Assembly: GCF_001625305.1 (NCBI RefSeq)
Contig: NW_017804265.1
Coordinates: 1,367,163-1,431,162 of the forward strand
Source: Branchiostoma belcheri
Lineage: Eukaryota > Chordata > Leptocardii > Amphioxiformes > Branchiostomatidae
DNA: 64,000 nt
Direction: 5' to 3'
The notes under the pieces: model-generated
What the model saw: the letters and a program-made list of their open reading frames with translations, nothing else
Databases searched by the model: none
What the model was told of the DNA's origin: nothing
Part shown: positions 47,501 through 59,500 of the stretch, in pieces
How the letters are laid out: each line of letters starts with the position of its first letter
Numbering within the stretch: position 1 is the stretch's first letter
Program-made: the position numbers and the translations under genes

Positions 47501-50500
47501 ATGAAATCTGTTGCAAGATGACTTATTCATTATCGTGAACAAATAATTTGCGGACTTGTAGTTCCGCGAATATGGCCATTTTCTCAGACCGCAAACTTTT
47601 GTTACCATGAATATAAAGACTTAGTGATTTACAGTACATTGTTTTTCACATGTTGTTTTGAAGATTCATTGTGATTTATTCAATAGATCAGTTATGTACA
47701 GAACAGAATGGGGCTATTTCCCACATTTTGAGGGGCAAATTGGAAATAACTGTGACTCACTTAGCGGAGAGAAGATCCACGAGATAGGGCTTCAGGACGG
47801 GCGTCTCACACAGCAGCGTCAGGATACACAGGGCATGGCCGCTCCTCTCCGCCGCGTCCGTGCTCGCTGGAAGTACGGTATTTTCATCAACGGAGCTCGC
47901 ACACGAGTACGAACTAACAGAACCACAAGACCCCGTGAGCCCCCCAGCGGTCGCGGCATTCGTGGACAGACTGACATTGTCGTCCTCTGCAGGGGGTAGA
48001 GTCACGGGTTAGCTCGGGTAAATTACACCGACTTTAACCGTAAGGCCTAGGAAAAACAATGTTGTGTTTCCTGTTTCACTCTTGACAAAATCAGGGTCGG
48101 TAGGTAGGAATTTTTTTGTTTACCAAAGGAAAACATTTTGTTTTTGCTTAGTTTCCTCTTCTTCTCCAAACACAAAAGATCAATGACCTCAACCAGACAG
48201 TCTATCACCATGGTAACTTGTGTTGGGTTACATCATGTTGCAATTTTATAGCAGTTTTTCTAGGGATGGTCGGAAAACAGGAAACATAACATTTCTTTTC
48301 CTAGGCCTTAGTATTTGTGTTCTCTACAAAACCATTAGGCCACGCCAATTCCATTTGTTGGTTCTCAGAGGAGCATTTTGGGGTTAACAACCTGAATGGT
48401 TTATGTTTTTATTTCTTTTTGCAAATTAGAAAAAAATTGAGCAATTCTAGAAACAAGAATTGGTGTGGCCTTGTGAAACATTTCCCTGTTATTGCCCTTG
48501 CCTACCTGAGTTAGCAGACTCAAACAGGGGAGGGTCGGGCGGCCAGTTCAGGGTCGGGATGGGGTCACCGTCTTCCTGGGACGTCCCGCCGACAGCACGG
48601 GCCGCCGAGGTCGCTCGCCGCATCATCTCACGCAGGCTCATACTGCAGAATCATACAAATATCAGGTGAGAAATCTTAAATCCTACAGGTTCTGCAATGC
48701 TTAAAGATTTTTAAACTTTAGTCTGTGAATTGAAGTGAAGGACTTTTAATACAGATAATTAGGAGCAGGACTTCTTAGGACTTTTATACAGAGCATTAGG
48801 TGCAGGATTTGACACTCTTGATGTTTAGGATGTTGTAATTTAGTAATAGTTTATGTAATGTATATTTGTTGTGTGTATTTTTATATGTATCCAGGATTAC
48901 CTGAAAAGCAGGCCAAATTGGCCTGAGTTGTAATTACTGGTTAAATAAATAAATTGAATTGAAAATTGAAAAAGAATAATCTTGCTACACCTTTGCTACG
49001 AATTTTATCTTCAACATCTCAAAAAATATTCATCACCAAGGTTCCAAGCTAGCTGTATTTTCTTATCTGCAAGGAGATTCTTATGTAATTGAACGGTACC
49101 CACTCTCCCTTTTTTCGTCTCAAGCAACTTTGAAGACTTCATGGAAAAAGCTACTCCTTCAGAATAAGATTGAAAAGCCGGAGGTCCCATGCATTTTGAG
49201 GAAAGTCACATCTTAAAGCCACACCTTGAACATGATGAAGATCCCACCACACTTATCTTAAAGAATCTTAAAGAGTAGGGATCCTTTCCAGTGTGACTGG
49301 ATCAATTTTTACAGTCAGGTCTAATGCAACTGGTACAAAACTGGTGTGTTACAGGTGTTAATGGTGAACAAAACTAACAAACAAAGTACACTAGCTATAG
49401 CCCCTTACCTGCGTGTGCTTGTGCCTGTCCCCCCACTGCTGGACCCCCCGGTGGCTCCTGCCCCTGCCCCCCCTCCCCCTGAGCTGGAGGCTGCAGAGAT
49501 GGCGTTGGCCAGGGCGTCCACCGCGTTACTGACAGCACTGATCCTGCTGGTGATGGACTCCCACTGAGCTGAGTTGGACGTTCCTGCTTCTGAAATTTAA
49601 AAATTATCTTGAGTTAACTTTGTACTAAAGTTTTTTGAGGCTGTAGGGGCAGTGGGCTGTTACTCCACTGTGTCTAGGGCAGAATGTCGGCAGAACGAAG
49701 TACTGTGCCTGATTTTCACAATCTCGTTGGATGTTTGGTCACCGTTGCATCAGAATTTTGCCTCTTGCAGGGGATATCTTCTCCGACATAACATTTGGGA
49801 ACTACAGACAGGATGTTAACCTTTTATACAAGGATATATTTCGCGCAGGTGCAGTATCTTCTGCCGACGTGCTGTCTGGGGCTGTCTAGGGCTGGTTAGA
49901 GTGAGGAAACAGTCGGACACAACGTCTAGCCAGGAATGCCAGGGATTGAACCCAGGAACTCTCGATTTGGCAACACAGAATGGACATACAAAATGTATTT
50001 GCTACAATCTCTAAACTTTTGCATCACACTGTACATTTTGAACACAGCCAGTAGGCCAACTTTTCAAAACCTATCTACAGGTATTAAAAACAAAGTCTAC
50101 CTGCAGACAGAAAGGATTCTTTAAAAATCTATCTATAGATATTGAAAACATAGTTCTCACCGTTGTTGCTGTTAGAGCTGTTGTTATCCTGGTTGGTCGT
50201 GGGGCAGCACATGGCGACACAGGCGTGGAACACGTTCCTGTTGCCATCACAACGCTCGCTCAGCACCTGCTGGATCGTGTTCTGGGTGTTGATGGAACCT
50301 GCCAGAGAAAAGGATTGGTTGGAGCTTACAGAGTTGTAAATTCTTACATTTTTTAATCTATCAGTGTAAATTCGTACATATAAAAATGTCCTACGTTTGA
50401 GTGTATGGACAAAATCCAATCGCATTAATGAATAAAGGAACGTGTATGAAAAAAATATTCTAAAGCTACATTACACCTACCTGTGTCTCTCTCCAGAGAG

Positions 50501-53500
50501 TACAGGAACTGTTTAACTGATTCATAGTCACAACGCAGAACATGGGGCATCAACAGCTGGGTCTGCATATGGGAGGACAAAAATACAGTATTTTAGACTT
50601 TCAGGAAAATACTAAGTCAAGCAATATCAAACATTAAGTGAATCTATCTGTCAAGAATATGCTGTACACTGAGTATAAAATCATTATCAATCAATCATCT
50701 ACAGGCATCAGGTAACCTTTAAAAATTTGGGGCACAGCTCCAAATCTGGGTGCACAAAAGTGCATTATACACTCAGCATTTCAGCTATAGTACAAACATG
50801 AATAAACAAACTAAAGGCTCAAACAAACCTCAAATGCCAGTACCACGACCGCTGCTTTCTTCTTCAGTTCGGAGGCGCTGGGTAGGTCAATGAGAGACTG
50901 GATGCCCAGTCCGATACATCGCGCCGGGGGCAGGTCCAGCCAGACCGGGTCCCGGATCCCCTCGATGCAGTCCTTCGCTAGAGGATAGATGGCGCCGTTT
51001 CCATCTCTCAACAAGTTCACCACATCCTAAAAATTAAATTAAGAAAAACAATTAAAAAGAAGTCCACCACATCCTGAAATACAGTTGTTTATCATGTTGA
51101 CTTTTACAGAAGGAAAACATATTGTTTTGTTCCATTTTTTCCTCTTCCGTTCCAAAGAAGTCAATGACCTGGACCAGACAGCTGTCACCATGGTGATTGG
51201 TGCTGTAGCAGACATTCTGTTCATTTAGATTACATTATGTAGCAAGTGGCAGTACAAATTTGGAGGGGCTGGTCACCATATTTATGAATGGGTTAAAGTA
51301 AGCGTAAACAGGACAGTAGCTTGTGAGGCTAGACAATATGAAGGGAAACATTATGTATCTGTTTTACAAAAAATATGCTACCTTTCCAGTTTCTATAAAC
51401 TTTTTTTAGGAAAAGAAATTTTTTTTTTTATCACAACCTTTCAGAGTTGCCATCTTACCTGTCCTCCACTGTACAGAGTGATGGAGTTTTCAGCGTGACC
51501 GAGGAAAGCTGTGGCGTCTGTCGGGAACAGGCTCTCCTGTTCTGCCTTCCCCGTGCCGAGATCGTACACCAGGTACATCAGCCGCGATCCAACCTTCGCG
51601 ATAACGTGCACGCCTGCTTGGAATGAGAAAAAGAGCAGGGGACATATTAATTTTCCAAAAAATGATTTGAAAATTCTTATTTGATGTAGAGAGACTTGTA
51701 GCCATGCATAGTTATCAACCAAGGATTGAGGTATTCAAAAACAAAGTTCCAATTGGAACTACTGGAGAGTGGAACTTTCTGCCACCAAGTACAGTAGGGG
51801 CATCATCACTAGAAAGCTTTAAACAATGTTTAGAGTTAAATGTGCAAAGGCTGGGCATAGCAAGTCGTTCGGTGTAATGTAGCTAGCTGCCTCTGTGCTG
51901 CGTGCCTGCAAAGCTGGTGTCTTTTTCGAGTGGTCATACCGGCTATACATAAATATTTTTCATTTCTTAACAGAACATATAATACCTCTGCTGTCCACGG
52001 TGACTGCCAGGATCTTGGCATTGTCCATGACGGGCAGCTTTTTGGGCATTCTCTGGAAACAGTCAGGCACCTTGGGCACTGCAGTGGGCTTCACAACCTG
52101 GGAGCGAGGACCAGGGCAAAATGGTACAGGCATTGATTACACTGGACAGCTATTACACATTGGTACAACATATTTGAGACACTTGCTTTAATCCATTGTA
52201 TAAATAGCTCTTCATTATAAATAGCTCTCAAATTTTCTATGCAACTGTTCCTTTAAAATAATCTGTTCTATGTTGTCCTGATGATTGAAATTCACAAAAG
52301 TCAGAAACAAAGTCTAATTTATCTACAATAAAACAACTTTAACATCTAAGTAGCTAAAGGAAATACAGCCACGACAGGTAACATGAAGCTCACGGAACAA
52401 AGAGATGACAGTTAAATTTGAATGGACCAATGAGAAAGCAGACTCAATGTGGTTAAGCCAATAAAAAAGCAGCAAGTATTTGAACTTGCCTATGTGCAGC
52501 GTGAAAGCAGCCACGTTTTGAATCGGCCAATAAGAAAACTGCTAGTGTTTGCTGATGAAGGCAACCACATTTGAATGAGCCAATGACAGCACATAGCATG
52601 TTTGAATCGGCCAATGAGAGGTCAGCCAAATTTTGAATAAGCCAAAAATAAAACAGCTAGTTTTTGACAATGAGGGCAACCACATCTGAACAAGCCAATG
52701 ACAGCACAGATCACGTTTGAATGGGCCAATGGGAAGGCAGGCAGATTTTGAATAAGCCAATGGAAGTACAGAGTGTAGATACCAGCATGGCTGTAGGAAA
52801 GTTCACCTGAAGCTCATCCTTCCTCAGTAGGCGACACTCCTGGAGCAGAGCGGCCGGGTCGTCGTGGCTCGTTGTCGGGCTGGGGTCGCGCTGATGAGGG
52901 AACCACACCGCTGCATACGCTCCGTCAATCTGAGGGATGAAATTAGAAAAAAACTGTCAAAAGACCATTGTAAAACAAATACAGGTCGGTACAATGCAGG
53001 ACAATGTCACTTGGCATCTAGTTAAGATTTCTTACCTACAAGAAAGGAAAAAATAAGATAACTGATGTAGATGGCATGAAACTCCTGGACATTTTACTTG
53101 TTTACGTAATTTTCTTTTATCCATTGAAACAGATACAAAGAAATCTTTACTTATCCATAGCTTTAAGATTTTAAAGAATACATTTTTATAGTTTACCTTA
53201 TTGAAACTTAAATGAAGTTCCTACTTACGTTACTGATACTAATGGTATACAATTAATCTTGCAAAACCTTGGCCTTACCTTCAGAACCTTCCCAACAGGC
53301 ACTGATCTGACGTCCTCAATGAACACCACATCCTTCAGGGCCCAGCGTTCCTCGTTGGAGGCCTTACAGTCATCATCTTCCTTGGGTAGGACCAGAGGAC
53401 GCTTCCGCTCTACAATACAGGAAACACAGTACATGTAGTTGTCTTTGTCAGAAGGGTACAAAATCTGTTTGCCTTCGTGTGGGTAGATTTAGTGGCATAA

Positions 53501-56500
53501 CTCTTGAAGGCATGGATCGATGTTCATGATTTTTGGTAGGCAACTTAAAATTGGGGAAACCAAGGTCAAGTGCAAAAATGGGCTTCGTGGGGGTCCCTGC
53601 GTCAATGCAGTGGGGTTTATGTTACCAATTGAAGCCTTGCAGTATTTGTTGCAAATTCAAGGATGACTGTATGTTAAAGTGTATTATATTTTAAGTTGTT
53701 TTGAAAGAAAAACAAAAATTGGCTAGACAGAGGAAGAAAGAAGGAAGGGAATAGACCAAAGAGGAGAAAATATGAGAGAAGACAGAGATGGACAATAAGT
53801 TTTAAGTTTATCCTCTATAAGTTCATAACACTTCAAAAAAACAAAGTCAAGTCTAACAACAATAAAGGATATGGAGAAAGGACAACTTACTGAGAGACCC
53901 CACACTTGACACAGAGGGAGCATCACTACATGTTGAGGCAGGGGAGGGAGGGGGGCCCATGTCTGTCTTAGTCTCTGATTTGGCTTCCTTCACCCCCTCG
54001 GGTTTCCCAGACTTTGTATCTTCCTTCTGTGGCGACAGCACCTTAAATCTGTGAAAAAAAGAAAGTTCCAAAAGTTAGCAAACTGTACATACAAGTAATA
54101 CATGTATAAAGGAATTCTGTGTTTGTAGAATACATAAATTACAATATGGTAACAGTTTTATCTAGTAGGAAAAAATTGTCATGAATTTTGCCTGTCCATT
54201 CAAAAAGCAAGTTTACACTTCACATGGCCAAAGTTTAATTCAAGCACTTCAGACCATAAGCTTTAAAGACAAAATACAACGATAGAAGAACCTAAAATTT
54301 GCTAAAACGCAGAAAAATTTGGCATTCATAAACAAAAAACTTACCTGCAAGTGTCGGACAGGTTCCAGGCTGACTCCAAGAGTTGCCCGACTTTCGGCAC
54401 GGAGCCGACGGTTGTAAAAGCGAGCGCGCCGGCATGGTAGATGGGACAGCTGCGCAGGCAGACCTGCATGCCCGTGGTGATGTCACTCGACTTGGTGTCG
54501 CTGCCACTCTTCTTGGATCGTGTCCGAGCTTTCTCTACTAGCTTCTTTCGTTGGCTGAATGGCAGGACGCCCCTGGAAATGCAATAGAATAGATTAGAAG
54601 GGACAGAAGTATTGTTTTTGGTCATGCTAATCAATAGTTTGTGTGTCTGTGTCCATTCCGTCAATTGATCAATCAATGTGAAAAATACTCCAAGGGACCA
54701 CCAAAAGTATGACTTAAGACTGTTAAAGTAAGTGCAGCCAACTGATTGGATAGTCTAAAAGGTTGACCAATCACACGACTATCCCCCAAACAAAGCAGCT
54801 TCCTGATTGGCTACAACTCTCAGAGGCTGACCAATCACAGGACCATAACCAAAATGATGCAGCTTTATGATTAGCTACAACTCTCACCAATCACAGGACT
54901 ATCCCAAACAAAGCTGTCAGCTGATTGGCTAGAAGTTTCAGCAATTGACCAATCACAGGACTATCCCCAAACAAAGCAGCTTCCTGATTGGCTACTCACC
55001 ACCAGTACAGTCCGCCAGACTCCAGGTGCACACAGGTGTACAGAGAACAGGTGTAGATGGCTGACATCCTCTCTCCCTGGAACTCTAGGAACACCTGGGC
55101 TGGATGTTCCAACTTTGTGGCCACAGAGCTCAGAGTTTCATCAACCCACGTGGCAACCTGGGAATGAAATAGTTTTGTCATATATACTGTAATAATGAGA
55201 TAAGTCTACATGATGGCAAGAAATTAACGTTCAGCCAATTTTCAAGTGTAAAATAATCTATTGTTTGGAATTTCAATGTTTGATTGCATCATGAGAAGCT
55301 AAGAAAGAAAATGAAACAAAACAAAGAGCTGCTTACCTTGCCTGACTCAGTGACAGCAGATGCTCGGACAGAACAAGAAGAAATCAGGAGGACCTTCTCT
55401 CCATTTAAGCCTAAAGCTGAGCTCCGTGGATGGTGAACGGCTGAGTTCTGCAAACCATTAAAACATCATAAGAGCTATGATCAAAACAACAGATCTCTAC
55501 TTTTGTGACATCACAGTTGTATAACATTAGAGTACATTGTATGTGCAAAACTATTGGTACCTTGCAAACCGTATTTCTTTGAAACTAACAGTTTTATGTA
55601 GATTTGAGTGATACAAAAGCTTGCAAAGTGAAGACTTGGGAGCAAGTCTTATGATCATGAAGTTACTTGCCAAACTGCAAACCAGAATGAGTTTTTCTTT
55701 GAAGCTACGAACTTTAAGGTTACCACAACAAAAGGCTAAACATGGCCAAAACGTACCTCAGGATTGCAGTAAGGTTCAGGGTCTGCCCATTTCCACTGGT
55801 AAAGCTGGCCGGACACACCGACAGCAATCAGTTCACTGTACATGGCAGCAATGTGGACAAATCTGGGAGTACCAGCAGCCTGGGGAACAGACAAGGTAGC
55901 AATGTCATAGAAGAATGAACAGTAAAATTTTCTTCTTATCTTCTCTCTTATGTTGATGAAGGTTAGACATCCAGGTAATGAGATACCAAAGTAACAAAAG
56001 CTACTCTGTAAAAGTGACTTTAAGAGAGCTTCTCTATTGCTTCAATACAACATTATTTTAATTAAATGTACCATAATCTTAGACATGTTACAATTGCTAT
56101 TTTCTACTTTGTAGTGTCATAATAAGAGAAAGGATGTACAAATGTTTAAAAGACAGAGGGGGCAAATTCCACTTTGAAAAGTTCTATTTCTGATCGGCAA
56201 GATTTTCATACAATAGTCATACAACTTTCAAACAATGCTGTCAACATTGCATAAGCTTGATGACAGCCAATTCTATAGGAATAAAGATTTAATTACCTTT
56301 TCATTCCACCACTCCAGTTCCTCCCCAAACGACAGCGGTGTCTCGGGAGGAGGGTTTGTGGTTTTCTTGGCCTCAGCTGTCCCGCTGGTGCTGCCTGCCG
56401 AGCTGGCCGTGCCCAGTCCCGCCGCGTCACGCAGGGCGCTGTCCAGCCAGCGCGGGCGCTCCCGCAGGCGGAATACCGGGTCACGGTCACGCTCACGGTC

Positions 56501-59500
56501 AGAGTCACGATCACGGTCGCCTGGGTCTGCGTTCGCGAGAACAGGACATAAACATTTACTTTATCTGCATTCTTAGTCTTGATGTTACACAACAACTATG
56601 AAAATTATGATTCTTTCATCCTTGAAACTTGGGATAGAAATCCAGTGTTTTGGGGAGACTTTGCAAACCCCTAGTAGCTTCCTTTAAACTGCAGAATACA
56701 ATGTCTTATGAATCCTATAAAGTACTGTATGCTTCCTTTGCAGAGAACTTGGCACTCTCCGTGTTTTCCTAGTTACTATTTCCTAGTAATAGAATTGATA
56801 GTCACCATTAGATTCTTGTAACTTGGAACAGAAATACAAGATTTTTAGAGACTTTCTTTTGGCCTTTTACTCACTAGTATAAATGTACTACAATGTATAT
56901 CGTAAAGAATAGAGGACTTTGTGCACTCTAAGAGAGCTTTTTTATCCTGGTTTGATACATTGAAGGAGTTTTACTCACTAGATCTGGAAGCTCCCCTGAC
57001 CCTGCTGCGTAGAGAAGCGTAACCAAACATGTCCTCAGAGAACATGTCAGCGTCGATGATCACACTGGGGTGGTCTGAGTGGAGACCAGCATCCAGCAGG
57101 GACATTAGGTCATCTATGGGCAAGGAAAAACACAACCATTATAAATTTTACACTAGAAAGGTAACATTTGCAAAGCAAATGCATTAAGTTTACCTTTGCA
57201 TACGGTCTGCTCTGTTATTTCTTACTCAAAAACATTCACATACTAGTATATGGTCAGACAGGAGTCTAAATCCCTCCTGCTATAAAATTGCAACATGATA
57301 TAACCCAACTTGTTGCCATGGTAATAGACAGTTTGGAATGAAGTTTGAAGTGACAAGCATGTCTCTCACCTCCCGGCATGTAGGAGTCGCTGGCATCATC
57401 ATCGTTATCTCCTTCCTCATCATCTCTGCTTAGGAGATTGTTCACTGCCAAGTTCACATCAAGGTTCTAGATAAAACAAATAGAATTTATGAAGTTCAGG
57501 GTTCCAAATAAAACGTGCAGGCTATTGCAAGCAAAGAAAACTGAAAGACAAGAAAGGTAACATTTGCAAAGAAAATGCATAATGTTTACCTTCGCATATG
57601 GTCTGCTCTGTTAATTCTTACTCAAACATATTCATATATAATGGTGACAGGGAGTCTAAATCCCTCCTGCTATGAAATTGCAACATGATGTAACCCAACA
57701 CTAGTTACCATGGTGATAGACTGCATGGTTCAGGTCATTGACCTTTTGTGTTTGGAGAAGAGGGAACTGAGCAAAAACAATATGTTTTCCTTCAATAAAC
57801 ATAAAAAGTACAAGAAAACAGGAGAATTAGGACATACCGTTCTCTGTAGCTCCCTGATGATGACACTGCGAGACTTCCCCTGTAGTACAACCTGCGCCTG
57901 GTTAACCAGTTCTTCTGGCACGACAGACGCGGGTACCATGGGTCGTGACCCCACGATCACGCTGGTGGTTCCCCGCGTGCCTCTACTGCCCTGTCCGCTG
58001 CCACGCACCACACGGCCGCGGGTCCTTGTTGGCAGTCTGGTCCCAGCACTGTTACTGTGGAGTAAACAGAATTGTGACATGAGAAACAATGTATTTCTGT
58101 TTTTATTCTATGGATCTTCAGTGTCTGGGTCTTAAGAAAGAATGAAACAAAGAATTTTACTTTACAATATCATACAATATTCACTTACTCACGATCACAT
58201 ATCATCTGTAGAAAATGAAGGATTCTCACTTTTTGTTGGGGTCATTCTTGGACAAGTCCAGTCGCTCTGTCAGGATACGGTAACTCATGCGACACACACG
58301 ACCATCCTGCATGAAGAAAAGAAAATTGTTTAAGTTCATTGAATCTTCTTTCCTAGTATAATTACAAAGGAACAATTCCACAAAAAGCTCTCAAATCTAC
58401 TGTACTGTACCATGCATAATTTCTGTTCTATTGTTGGTTTTGGAACACTTACAATCTACACCTATACAGACATAGAAAAACCGTAGAAATGGAAATATTC
58501 AAACATTCAAAACTAACCTCCAATAGGAAAGCAATATGGTTTGGTCCAACCACGCACTCCCTTACAACTTGGCCTCGAAGTTGGCTGATCGCTGGAGGGC
58601 TACATGAGCAGAAGTACCTCCATTGTAGTAAATATTATAATAATTTTTCAACTCAATTCAAGTTCACATTGCATCTCCATGTCAATAGCACATATGATTA
58701 TCCCTAATGAGATTGTTTATGGATGAATTTCCTTATCATTACAACACAAAAATCTTGACAATTGAATTTACTAGCACACTTAAAACTGTCATGCATACTT
58801 TCAATCTTTATGTATTCCATTATCTACTATAACATGTGTACTTAACTGTTACATGAATACTAATGAAATGTACATAGATACATGTAGATTTAGTAGGATG
58901 TTTTTTTTTTAAATTTTTAGATCAACATTTATCTTGTGAAAGATCAGTTAGCAACCTTTTTTTTTTCAATAACATGCCAAAAATTTGACCATAAATTTTA
59001 ACTGTTTATCCTTGATCTCTCCCCCATAATTTTTGGGAATGGCATGAATCCATTTTTGATGATCATGTTAGTGATCCTTACCTAACATACCCATGCTTGT
59101 TGATCTTGTCTGCAACTTCCTTCAGCCTGTTAAAAAAGAGGAACAAAAACATCAACATCATCCAAAAGAATCAAAATACAATGTATTATTAGTAATTTAC
59201 ATTTCTAATCATCTAATTATTAAATCTGCTCATAGCATATCAAGCAAAATTAGTTTGACAATAGAATGCTTCCCCCTAATCTGTAATGTACTACAGTAGG
59301 TTATACTATCTTTCAATTCAACCAGTGTAGGGGTGTTTTTTTTCTGGTATGAACCCTTTATTAGGCTTTAACCATCATAAATCTTGACAAACATTAATAC
59401 ATTACTTTAAGTTAATTATAAACATTAAACTTTAGCAGAGGAGAAACTTTACTTAACAAAATTTGTCCCTCAAAATGCGAATTGTAAGGTTATACTTATA

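Noticed and set aside
38030-57795. MITE family A as introners that created UBR5 introns
   Set aside because: The copies lie inside introns and do not supply the splice sites; the introns also contain unrelated flanking sequence.
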